A stretch of 64,000 bases of DNA, taken from Chryseobacterium indologenes (GTDB lineage: Bacteria; Bacteroidota; Bacteroidia; Flavobacteriales; Weeksellaceae). The notes beneath the pieces were generated by a model that made no database searches, was not told the origin of the DNA, and saw nothing but the letters and a program-made list of their open reading frames with translations. This document shows, piece by piece, positions 56,827 through 64,000 of this stretch (the first letter of the stretch is position 1; the number at the start of each line of letters is the position of its first letter). The stretch lies in NCBI RefSeq assembly GCF_001295265.1, contig NZ_LJOD01000001.1:186001-250000 (forward strand). Reading direction: 5' to 3'. Both the position numbers and the translations under genes were made by a program.

Positions 56827-58185
56827 TTAAACAGTCATTCCGATATCAATCCCTTTGATTTTCCTGTAAAGATCAGTAGCAAAATTATCGGTCATTCCTG
56901 AAACAAAATCAATTACCCCGAGAACTTTCTGGTAATCAGTTCCCTCTTCGTATACAAACTGTCTCGGAAGAAGTTTCAGTGCTTTTTTATCATAAGATTT
57001 CCTCTCGTCTTCCGGTTTCAGGATTGATGGTATGAAATGGTCAAGAAGCTCATACATAACGTTGTAGCCGGCATTTTCAATTTCCACTACCGCTTTATGG
57101 TTGTAAATCTTTTCAATGGAAAATGATTCAATGTCGTGTAATGCCCTGTTTTCAGCTTTGTAAACATCAAGAAGGGCTTTGTCCAGATTTCCATTAAGAA
57201 TCGTTTCAAAATTATTCCTGTAAATTTCAAGTGACTTATTAATCAAAGCATTAATCGCTTTCGCTCTCAGGTAGGAAATCTTTTCATTTTCATTAGAAAT
57301 GGAGGCCAGTTTGTTTTTTACGCGTTCTATATCGTTACTTTCTGATTTTACCAGCTCAAAAAACAGATTTTCACAGTCAGCCGTTGATACAATTCCCAGC
57401 CTGTGGGCATCTTCCATATCAATAATATTGTAGCAGATATCATCTGCTGCTTCTACCAGCCATACAAAAGGATGTCTTTTGAAAATATACGGTTCAGTGC
57501 TTTCTGTAATCAGGTTGGTTCCCCTGGCAATCTCTAAGAACAGATCTTTTTCATTCTGGAAAAATCCGAATTTCTTCCGATGTATAATTCCTTTTTTCTT
57601 AGCCACAGCCTCACAGGGATATTTGGCAATACTGGCCAATGTAGAAAACGTCAGCTGAATTCCTCCGTCGTCTTTTCCCTGCTGGCGTTGGGCCAGAACT
57701 CTTATGGCGTTGGCGTTTCCTTCAAAATTTACCAGATCTGCCCATTCTTTTTCGTTGAATTTCGGTTTCAGGTCCTTTTCATTTCTTTCAAAATAGCTTG
57801 CAATGGCATCTTCACCTGAGTGCCCAAATGCAGGGTTTCCCACATCATGACATAAACAGGCAGCCGCAATTACGTTTCCTAAATTATGGAGATAAAAATT
57901 TCTTGAATCTTCTGTAAGCTCGTTTCTGTAGGTTTCTGAAATAAATTCACCGATGATGCTTCCTAAACTTCTTCCTACCGATGATACTTCTAGCGAGTGG
58001 GTCAGCCTGTTGTGTACAAAGACACTTCCGGGAAGAGGGAAAACCTGGGTTTTATTCTGTAACCTTCTGAAGGCAGAAGAGAAAATAATTCGGTCGAAAT
58101 CTCTCTGAAAATCAGTTCTTGAAGCTTTAGTATGCGGATTGTTCCCTGTACGCTGATTGGTAAAAATCTGGTTTAAGTTCATCAT
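56827..58185 (-). CDS. dgt: Deoxyguanosinetriphosphate triphosphohydrolase
   Basis: 452 residues, HD-domain dGTPase that hydrolyses dGTP to deoxyguanosine and triphosphate. RTDFQRDFDRIIFSSAFRRLQNKTQVFPLP and VHNRLTHSLEVSSVGRSLG mark the N-terminus; the HD metal site is in CLCHDVGNPAFGHSGE, and WLVEAADDICYNIIDMEDAHRLG supplies the third metal ligand. Full length for the family. A second Met directly after the first is an equivalent start. It is divergent from the DNA glycosylase gene. Confidence 0.93.
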   Translation of the reverse strand: MMNLNQIFTNQRTGNNPHTKASRTDFQRDFDRIIFSSAFRRLQNKTQVFPLPGSVFVHNRLTHSLEVSSVGRSLGSIIGEFISETYRNELTEDSRNFYLHNLGNVIAAACLCHDVGNPAFGHSGEDAIASYFERNEKDLKPKFNEKEWADLVNFEGNANAIRVLAQRQQGKDDGGIQLTFSTLASIAKYPCEAVAKKKGIIHRKKFGFFQNEKDLFLEIARGTNLITESTEPYIFKRHPFVWLVEAADDICYNIIDMEDAHRLGIVSTADCENLFFELVKSESNDIERVKNKLASISNENEKISYLRAKAINALINKSLEIYRNNFETILNGNLDKALLDVYKAENRALHDIESFSIEKIYNHKAVVEIENAGYNVMYELLDHFIPSILKPEDERKSYDKKALKLLPRQFVYEEGTDYQKVLGVIDFVSGMTDNFATDLYRKIKGIDIGMTV

Positions 58186-58252
58186 TTTTCAAAATTACTC
58201 CAAATTTTATTTTTACGGAATAGTATTTGAACTTTTATTAAAAAGCAAAATT

Positions 58253-58990
58253 ATGCCTGAAGGTCCATCTATACTTATCATGAAAGAAAGCCTGCAGCAT
58301 TTTACCGGCAAAACGGTGACAGAAGCTTCAGGCAATGCCCAATTCGACAAAAATCCTCTGATTGGCCAGACTCTTCTGGAAATCCGTACTTTCGGGAAGC
58401 AGACTTATCTTATTTTCGGGGAACATGCTATTCGTATTCATTTGCTGATGTTCGGCTCATACAGTATTGATGAACAGACGAAACCGGACCAAAGCCTCCG
58501 CCTGTCACTGCATTTCCGGTCAGAAAGCATGTATTTTTACACCTGTTCCGTGAAGCTCGTTGATTCTGAATTTCTGTCTTCCATTGACTGGGAAGCCGAT
58601 GTCATGAGTGAACAGTGGAATCCGGAAAAAGCAGAGCTGAAACTGAAAGCTAAACCGGAAATGATGGTTTGTGATGCTTTAATGAATCAGGATATTTTTT
58701 CCGGAGTGGGCAATATTATCAAAAACGAGGTTCTGTTCAGAATCGGAATACAGCCGGAAAGCCTTGTAGGAAAACTGCCTGCTAAAAAGCAGAAAGAACT
58801 TATTGCCGAAGCCCGGAACTACAGTTTTGACTTTCTGAAATGGAAAAAGGAGTTTGTCCTGAAAAAGCACTGGCTGGTTCACACGAAAACAATCTGTCCG
58901 AAATGCGGATTAAAACTGATAAAAAAACAGACCGGCTTAGGAAAAAGACGAAGTTTTTACTGTGAAAAAGACCAGAAACTTTATTCATAA
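58253..58990 (+). CDS. nei: Fpg/Nei-family DNA glycosylase (endonuclease VIII-like)
   Basis: 245 residues from the ATG at 58253, because the mature family N-terminus is Pro-Glu (MPEGPS), with Pro2 as nucleophile and Glu3 as acid. An upstream frame from 58157 would bury that start. The helix-two-turn-helix segment DALMNQDIFSGVGNIIKNEVLFR binds DNA. The C-terminal zinc finger has Cys215 and Cys218 (CPKC) and Cys237, but the fourth position reads Asp240 (YCEKDQ) instead of Cys. It excises oxidised bases. Which lesions it prefers is not clear, and neighbours give no hint. Confidence 0.88.
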   Translation: MPEGPSILIMKESLQHFTGKTVTEASGNAQFDKNPLIGQTLLEIRTFGKQTYLIFGEHAIRIHLLMFGSYSIDEQTKPDQSLRLSLHFRSESMYFYTCSVKLVDSEFLSSIDWEADVMSEQWNPEKAELKLKAKPEMMVCDALMNQDIFSGVGNIIKNEVLFRIGIQPESLVGKLPAKKQKELIAEARNYSFDFLKWKKEFVLKKHWLVHTKTICPKCGLKLIKKQTGLGKRRSFYCEKDQKLYS

Positions 58991-59067
58991 TACTACTGTT
59001 AAGTTAAATGCGGATTAAAGAGAGCAGAAAATTTTTGTAATTTTTTCTGCTGCCCATTCACGAATTG

Positions 59068-59790
59068 CTAATCAGAATTCAGGAATCCGCCTGCATATTT
59101 TGTAAAGAATTCAGATCTGTAGACCTCTCCTATGGGAATTTCAGATTCATCGATATAGATATTATGATTATCGAATGAATCAATAAAATCTATGTTCACC
59201 ACATATGATTTACTGACCCTCAGAAAGGTATTCCAGGAAATTTTCTGATGAATGGTTTTCAGATTCATGGCTGTAATAAGCTTTTGCTGGCGGGTATGGA
59301 TTACAACATAATCTTTCAGGCCTTCAATAAATTTAATATCTGAAAAGCTGATCTTATAGAACCGGCGGTCTGCTTTTATAAACAGGAAATCTGCAGTATT
59401 GGATTCTACGGTATTTTTTATGGTATCCTTAGATAAAAGTTCGGTATACAGGATGGCTTTATCTATTGCTTTTTGAAGCCGTTCAGGGTTAACAGGCTTC
59501 AGGAGATAGTCTACTGCTTCCAGCTCATAACTTTTCAGTGCGTATTGGGAATATGCTGTTGTAAAGATAACCAGTGATCCTTCGGGCAGCATTCCGGCGA
59601 ATTCAAGGCCGGTAACCATGGGCATCTCAATATCCAGAAAAATAAGGTCTGTTTCATGGGTTTTAAGAAAATCCAATGCTGCCGGTGCATTAGAAAACTC
59701 CCCGAGAATATCCACTTTTGAAATTTCACTGATCAATGAGCGCATTTCAGCCCTTGCCAGCGGTTCATCATCTACTATAATACAATTCAT
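59068..59790 (-). CDS. LytTR response regulator
   Basis: 240 residues: receiver domain (DDEP acidic pocket at 7-9, phosphorylated Asp53 in LIFLDIEMP, conserved Lys in YLLKPV near 100) and a C-terminal LytTR DNA-binding domain (about 130-235, FIKADRRFYKISFSDIKFIEGLKDYVVIHT). Its start overlaps the stop of the sensor kinase gene by 4 nt, so they form one two-component operon. Direct repeats upstream of the kinase fit LytTR binding, suggesting autoregulation. Target genes are unknown. Confidence 0.92.
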   Translation of the reverse strand: MNCIIVDDEPLARAEMRSLISEISKVDILGEFSNAPAALDFLKTHETDLIFLDIEMPMVTGLEFAGMLPEGSLVIFTTAYSQYALKSYELEAVDYLLKPVNPERLQKAIDKAILYTELLSKDTIKNTVESNTADFLFIKADRRFYKISFSDIKFIEGLKDYVVIHTRQQKLITAMNLKTIHQKISWNTFLRVSKSYVVNIDFIDSFDNHNIYIDESEIPIGEVYRSEFFTKYAGGFLNSD

Positions 59791-60863
59791 ACAGGAATTT
59801 TTAAGTTTACGGTATATTCTTTTTCTCCGGAATCAATTTTCAGGTCAAATGTACTGCCATATAATAGTTCCAGTCTTCTTTTACTATTGGCAAGCCCCAG
59901 TCCGCTGTACTTTTCGTTGGATATCATAAATTTTGGATCTCTGGAATTGATACAGGTAAAGAACAATTCTTTATTGTCGACTCTGATGATAATCCTGATA
60001 TAAGAACCTTTTCCGCTGATATCAGCACTGTGTTTTACAGCATTTTCAACAAAAGTAGTGAATAGATTGGGAGGAATAAAAATATTCTTTGAAGCTCTGT
60101 TTTCTGTATCAGCTTCAATATCAAAGGAAAAATTTTCTCTTCTTATCTTTTCGAGAGCAAGAAAGTTGGAAAGGAAATCAATCTCTGAGGCCAGCAGCGT
60201 CTTTTCTTCACTGTTTTCGTAAAGCTGATATCTAAGGAATTCTGACAGCTTAACGATCACTGTGGATGCTTTTTCCGGATCTGTCCGGGTAAGTGCTTTC
60301 ACATTATTCAGCATATTGAACAGAAAATGCGGATTGATCTGATTACGGAGTTCATTCAGTTCCATCTGAAGGGTAAGATTACTGAGTTCCATAATCCTTT
60401 TGTTGTCATGAATCCATTTCTGTAAAAGCTTTACGGTAGTAGTGGTAAGAATAATGGGTACACACATCAGAACTCCTTCATAGATACTTCCCTTTTCGCC
60501 TTCTTTTTTTATGTTGATAATTCTAAAATCGGAGAATAGTGTTTTAAATCCATACCCGATAATATTCAGCCCTATTACTCCCATTAAAACCAACAGTATA
60601 AGATACGTAATATATTTTGCCCTAAAAAAGAACCTGGGTACGAGAACATAGATATTAATGTAAACCATTGTAATCAGCATTATATACACAAAAAAGAGAA
60701 TGTAATACTGATATATACCGGAATACCAATGCCAGAACCGGGCACTGTAAAGCAGGAGAAAAAAGAAAACCAAAAACAGCAGGTGCCTGGAAAGTCTGAA
60801 CCGGTCTTCCGTAAGAAAGTCCATAACAAGTGTTTCTTTGAATCTGTAGCTGCTCAATTTCAT
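59787..60863 (-). CDS. LytS/YehU-type sensor histidine kinase
   Basis: 358 residues. About four membrane segments fill residues 25-145 with no recognised extracellular sensor domain. The kinase core has the His_kinase motif LRNQINPHFLFNMLNNVKAL with phospho-accepting His179, followed by an HATPase_c domain (FIPPNLFTTFVENAVKHS; the N box, and YSGLGLANSKRRLELLYG). This is the histidine kinase type paired with LytTR regulators. The stimulus is not deducible. Confidence 0.9.
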   Translation of the reverse strand: MKLSSYRFKETLVMDFLTEDRFRLSRHLLFLVFFFLLLYSARFWHWYSGIYQYYILFFVYIMLITMVYINIYVLVPRFFFRAKYITYLILLVLMGVIGLNIIGYGFKTLFSDFRIINIKKEGEKGSIYEGVLMCVPIILTTTTVKLLQKWIHDNKRIMELSNLTLQMELNELRNQINPHFLFNMLNNVKALTRTDPEKASTVIVKLSEFLRYQLYENSEEKTLLASEIDFLSNFLALEKIRRENFSFDIEADTENRASKNIFIPPNLFTTFVENAVKHSADISGKGSYIRIIIRVDNKELFFTCINSRDPKFMISNEKYSGLGLANSKRRLELLYGSTFDLKIDSGEKEYTVNLKIPV

Positions 60864-60889
60864 ATTTTCCGGAGTAATAAATACAGGAA

Positions 60890-60897
60890 CAAAAATA
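60890..60897 (-). promoter_or_regulatory. Candidate -7 box of the two-component operon
   Basis: TATTTTTG on the minus strand fits TAnnTTTG and lies 26 nt before the kinase start codon. Two direct repeats sit just upstream, in an activator position. Confidence 0.45.
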
Positions 60898-60923
60898 GAG
60901 AATACCGCAAACTATTCATATAA

Positions 60924-60983
60924 TATTATACCAACCCTGAATTTTATTATACCAATTTTCCTCTTTTCTGATTTTGTATAATA
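60924..60983. promoter_or_regulatory. LytTR-type direct repeats
   Basis: TATTATACCAA occurs at 60924-60934 and again at 60945-60955, exactly 21 bp apart, two helical turns, the spacing preferred by LytTR regulators. A degenerate inverted copy (TTTGTATAATA, 60973-60983) follows. The repeats lie between the kinase promoter box and the divergent orphan gene, so either gene could be controlled. Confidence 0.55.
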
Positions 60984-61051
60984 TAAATGCGGTTTCGTAT
61001 AAAAATCTCCGGCAGCATATTTATTCTTTATTTCTTTGCCCCGTTCAAATT

Positions 61052-61486
61052 ATGCTTATGGAATTAGCCGTTTTTCAGGAATTAACAAAGGAAATAACTT
61101 CAAAATGTTCTTATATGACAGAATCCCAACAGGAAGAAAAAGTAATACAGCTTATTGATCTTCATCATTTTGCAGAATGCTATCATCAGCCCCTCAAAAT
61201 CCTGAACTATATTCAGCATCCTATTAATATTATAGAAGAAAAAGGTATCCGGAAAGGTATTTTATTTTATGATATGAAACATTCCACGCCATTTGACTGG
61301 AATGCGTTTGAGGAATTCAAAAGGCATAATGAACTCAAAGAGCTCTGGTTTGTTTTTGTAGAAGAGGATCTGACCACCGACAGCACCCGCTATACCGATT
61401 TCATCATCGAAAACAGCATTGAAATATTTTATGACAGAATATTCAGGTTCAACTTTTTCCAGTCTGCCATCCAACAATTAAAATAA
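61052..61486 (+). CDS. Uncharacterised cytosolic protein
   Basis: About 144 residues if started at the ATG at 61052 (or 142 from 61058); the frame extends back to 60974, but the extra N-terminal residues look like promoter DNA and overlap the divergent operator. No signal peptide, membrane helix or motif I recognise. It has an acidic, mixed helix/strand look (for example NELKELWFVFVEEDL) and ends in FQSAIQQLK. It lies divergent from the LytTR two-component operon and could be one of its targets. Function unknown. Confidence 0.6.
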   Translation: MLMELAVFQELTKEITSKCSYMTESQQEEKVIQLIDLHHFAECYHQPLKILNYIQHPINIIEEKGIRKGILFYDMKHSTPFDWNAFEEFKRHNELKELWFVFVEEDLTTDSTRYTDFIIENSIEIFYDRIFRFNFFQSAIQQLK

Positions 61487-61643
61487 CATCATGAAAACAT
61501 CGGGAACAGCTCGTCCTCTTTTTTAATGAAAATCGCCTGACTTTTATATTAAGCCGGACCATCCTGCCAATAAACTTAACCACCTTATCTATCATCTATA
61601 AAAACACCCCATCCTCCCCCTTTTCTCATCCACCCTTCCAAAT

Positions 61644-61979
61644 TTAGTGCGTTCCCATCTTTGAGAACACATTAATAACAATTACTCCAATAACAATCAG
61701 GGCAATACCAATTATTGCAGGAAGGTCCGGGACCTGTTTAAAAGCCACCACACCAATAAGGGTGATAAAAACAATGCCCACTCCGGACCAGATGGCATAA
61801 GTTATCCCAACCGGAATCTGCCGGAGGGTAATGCTCAGAAAATAAAATGCAGCAGCATATCCTATCACCGTAATAACAGAGGGCCATAGTTTCGAAAATT
61901 CTTCTGATTTTTTCAGAAAGCTGGTTGCAATAATCTCGAATATAATGGCTAAGGCAAGGAAAACATAACTACGTCCCAT
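61644..61979 (-). CDS. SMR-family multidrug/guanidinium exporter
   Basis: 111 residues from the ATG at 61979 (MGRSYVFLALAIIFEIIATSFLKKSEEF); the longer frame adds 16 residues that spoil the first membrane helix. Four membrane helices, the essential Glu14 in helix 1 (IIFEIIAT), and the conserved WSGVGIV loop in helix 3 are those of EmrE/SugE-type small multidrug resistance proteins. It would exchange protons for lipophilic cations or guanidinium as a dimer. No second SMR gene is adjacent, so it may function as a homodimer. Confidence 0.88.
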   Translation of the reverse strand: MGRSYVFLALAIIFEIIATSFLKKSEEFSKLWPSVITVIGYAAAFYFLSITLRQIPVGITYAIWSGVGIVFITLIGVVAFKQVPDLPAIIGIALIVIGVIVINVFSKMGTH

Positions 61980-62605
61980 ACGGATGATTTTATACAAAAA
62001 TAATGAAAACTGTTTCTTTCCCAGCAATCAAAAGGGTTTGAAGAAGCACTTATCTATGATGAAATACATAATTTATTTCATTCTGCTGACAGGAAACAGG
62101 GAATTTATCCTTTAAAGGCCACTTAAAATACTGACAGTCTGCCAGCAATATGACATTATTTCAAGCACCTGTGATAATATCTCAGAAAAATGATGTCATA
62201 AAAACTGCCACTAATAAGAATTTAGAATAATAAATTCCGGAGACAAGAATAAGTTTTCTTAACATAAAAAATCACCATCCGATGAAATTCTCCTGCTTAC
62301 GATCTTCATTACACAATGGTATTATGCATCGCATTTCTTATTTTTTGTTTTATCAACTTCAATATAGAAGCATTCAAAGCGTTATCATTTTTATAAAATT
62401 TTACAGATAAGACAATAAATATATTAATAAATTCTCAATAACATATTAATTTACCGTAAACAAAAATTCACTAAAAATTAAGAATATATGAATATAACAC
62501 ACTGATATACATCATGATTATTTGCTTTGGCACGTGATTTGAAAGTTGTAATATTGCAATTGTAAAATTGATAAAATAAAGTCAAATAATTAAAAATAAA
62601 ACAAA
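61980..62605. other. Long AT-rich intergenic interval
   Basis: About 620 nt without a supportable gene between the SMR exporter and a candidate small-peptide gene. Its right end holds a TTTG-N19-TAATATTG pair (62531-62560 region), close to the Bacteroidota promoter layout and pointing at the small gene. Nothing else recognised. Confidence 0.35.
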
Positions 62606-62689
62606 ATGATAACTTACATCGGTATCGCAACATGTTTAGTAGTTTTTTCTTCTTATTTCGCAACTGTAAAGAGAGAAGAAAGAAACTAA
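62606..62689 (+). CDS. Candidate 27-residue membrane peptide
   Basis: The ATG at 62606 opens MITYIGIATCLVVFSSYFAT followed by VKREERN and a stop: one hydrophobic helix with a positively charged tail. The start is preceded by A-rich DNA typical of this genome, and a promoter-like pair (TTTG, 19 nt, TAATATTG) lies about 45 nt upstream. A terminator follows at 62855, so a transcript of roughly 300 nt is likely. Short membrane peptides include toxins and regulators of transporters or kinases; no function can be assigned, and the RNA itself could be the product. Confidence 0.45.
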   Translation: MITYIGIATCLVVFSSYFATVKREERN

Positions 62690-63006
62690 GTTCTAATAAA
62701 GCAGAAAGCCTATAGAACAACTATATTAATTGTATTGTTTATGTTTTTAATCTGATTATATCAGATCCCGCTCTTTTACTCATTGGAGTAAAAGGGCCCA
62801 AAAACATAACTTCACACTGAACTTCATAACAAATTTATATATCCCAATAGTCTGGCCGTACTTCTGTACGGCTTTTCTTATTTTCCAGGGTTTATTTAAC
62901 TTATATTTCTCCTCTGGACTACTCTTTTATTCTTTTTCAGGACCTGTACCTCATTTAATAAAGCGCTATCTTTGTCTTTAGTAAAAATCTTTTTTTTCAA
63001 ATCAGC
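62690..63006. other. Interval downstream of the small peptide
   Basis: Contains a perfect 9-bp hairpin CTTTTACTC/GAGTAAAAG (62773-62794) without a U run and the terminator at 62855-62880. No gene was recognised; the AAA+ ATPase starts at 63007. Confidence 0.4.
62855..62880 (+). terminator. Terminator of the small-peptide transcript
   Basis: GCCGTAC (62855-62861) and GTACGGC (62866-62872) form a perfect 7-bp stem with a TTCT loop followed by TTTTCTTA. It faces plus-strand transcription coming from the 62606 gene. Confidence 0.7.
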
Positions 63007-63726
63007 ATGAATCTGTATAACCTTATTATTCAGGACAAAGAACAGGTGGGCCTTAATGATGTATTTCTTGATGCTCAAAACCGGGAACAGCTTGTACAGC
63101 TTATCAAGGAACATACGTACGTGAAAGAACTTCAGGAATACGGCCTGCCTGTGAATAACAAAATTCTGCTGCAGGGCAGTTCCGGATGCGGAAAGACGAT
63201 GACAGCCAAAGCTATAGCCAATGCTTTAGGTAAAAATATCATCATTCTGAATCTCAGCAATATTGTTTCATCCCGTATTGGGGAAACCTCCCAGAATATT
63301 AAAATGATATTTGATAAAGCAGCAAGAGAACGATCGGTTCTTTTTCTGGACGAACTGGACCAGATTGGTAAAGCCCGGGGAAGCGACGACAAAGATGTAG
63401 GGGAAATGAGAAGACTGGTGAATACATTGATCCAGCTGATTGATTATTATCCTGAAAACGCCCTTCTCCTGTGCGCAACCAATCATCCTGAAATCATTGA
63501 TACGGCTTTGTTACGACGTTTTCAGCTAAAGATCAATTATACAATGCCATCCGCAGAATTTCTGGATACTTTTTATGATGATCTTCTGTCTAAATTTCCG
63601 GAAGAATTCCAGAATATTGAGCGGAAATATGAGATTTCTTTTGCTGAAGCCAAGGACTACGCACTAACTTCTGTAAAATCTGCGCTGATCAAAAAACTAG
63701 AAAGTCAGAAAATCTCCCAATCATGA
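63007..63726 (+). CDS. AAA+ ATPase
   Basis: 239 residues, a single AAA domain. Walker A is GSSGCGKT (57-64), Walker B is LFLDELD (112-118, Glu116), sensor 1 lies in CATNHPE and the arginine finger region is TALLRRF (about 170). The first 50 residues are a small N-terminal segment. This is the Spastin/FtsH-type minimal ATPase form; substrate or partner is unknown. Its stop overlaps the start of the PLP-protein gene (ATGA), so they are probably co-transcribed. Confidence 0.85.
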   Translation: MNLYNLIIQDKEQVGLNDVFLDAQNREQLVQLIKEHTYVKELQEYGLPVNNKILLQGSSGCGKTMTAKAIANALGKNIIILNLSNIVSSRIGETSQNIKMIFDKAARERSVLFLDELDQIGKARGSDDKDVGEMRRLVNTLIQLIDYYPENALLLCATNHPEIIDTALLRRFQLKINYTMPSAEFLDTFYDDLLSKFPEEFQNIERKYEISFAEAKDYALTSVKSALIKKLESQKISQS

Positions 63727-64000
63727 AAGAAGATATCCTTCACAACATCGGTGTCATTAATGACAGGATAAGAAAAGCGTGTGAAAAAGCAGGCAGAGAT
63801 CCTAAAGAAGTGAGGCTACTTCTGGCAACAAAAACGGTTTCTGCAGACCGTATTAAAGTTGCTTTGGAGAATGGCCAGACTTTAATTGCCGAAAATAAAG
63901 TACAGGAACTGAAGGAAAAATACGAAGATCTTAAAGATATTCCTCATGAAAATCATTTCATCGGACATTTGCAGACCAATAAAATTAAAGATATTCTGAA
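63723..64000 (+). CDS. YggS-family PLP-binding protein (partial, 5' part)
   Basis: 92 codons are visible before the window ends. The start MKEDILHNIGVINDRIRKACEKAGRDPKEVRLLLATKTV and HFIGHLQTNK are the signatures of the YggS/PROSC family, with the PLP-binding lysine in ATKTV. These proteins keep pyridoxal phosphate in balance and have no known enzymatic activity. The C-terminal part lies outside the window. Confidence 0.9.
   Translation, partial: MKEDILHNIGVINDRIRKACEKAGRDPKEVRLLLATKTVSADRIKVALENGQTLIAENKVQELKEKYEDLKDIPHENHFIGHLQTNKIKDIL

Overview
The window looks like a chromosomal segment of a flavobacterium, most likely Chryseobacterium or a close relative in the Weeksellaceae. The evidence is SusC/SusD proteins, a type IX secretion (T9SS) C-terminal sorting signal, an RteC-type conjugative-transposon protein, promoter elements of the TAnnTTTG type, and start codons preceded by A-rich leaders rather than Shine-Dalgarno sequences. 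The genus is inferred from gene content and style, not from a database match.

Left edge (1-930): the 5' part of an rteC-like gene and a short gene-poor stretch with terminator- and promoter-like elements. This suggests a conjugative element abuts the next region.

Main region (934-42566): about 42 kb with every convincing gene on the minus strand. In transcription order it runs from a Nudix-type regulator, xylulokinase and xylose isomerase, to a SusC/SusD outer-membrane importer, then glucuronate catabolism (mannonate dehydratase, SDR mannonate oxidoreductase, uronate isomerase, KDG kinase, KDPG aldolase, ExuT-like transporter). Next come the secreted hydrolases: two GH43, a CE1-type esterase, GH31, a GH43-CBM6, GH97, an SGNH esterase, GH115, a GH30 with T9SS tail, and GH51. 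It ends with araBDA, a lipoprotein mutarotase and a Na+/sugar symporter. Together these read as a locus for glucuronoarabinoxylan: GH30 cuts the backbone, esterases and GH115/GH51/GH43 remove acetyl or feruloyl, glucuronyl and arabinosyl branches, SusCD imports oligomers, and the three released sugars (xylose, arabinose, glucuronate) each have a dedicated pathway. A truncated gene remnant lies inside the hydrolase cluster.

About 42567-46617: a regulatory interval with palindromes and a possible AraC-type remnant, then a plus-strand arsenic cluster (arsR, DUF6428 protein, thioredoxin-type arsC, arsN-like acetyltransferase, acr3) with two matching ArsR operator candidates. A tRNA-Arg(TCG) follows on the minus strand.

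About 46891-64000: mostly core genes. These are a beta-barrel/TPR protein pair, an APC amino-acid permease, a Mpo1-like protein, a lipocalin-like protein, a tandem DUF4377 protein, an SPFH protein, a dGTPase, an Nei/Fpg glycosylase, a LytTR two-component pair with candidate binding sites, an orphan cytosolic protein, an SMR exporter, a candidate 27-residue membrane peptide, an AAA+ ATPase and the start of a YggS-family PLP protein. No CRISPR array, rRNA or intact transposase was seen.
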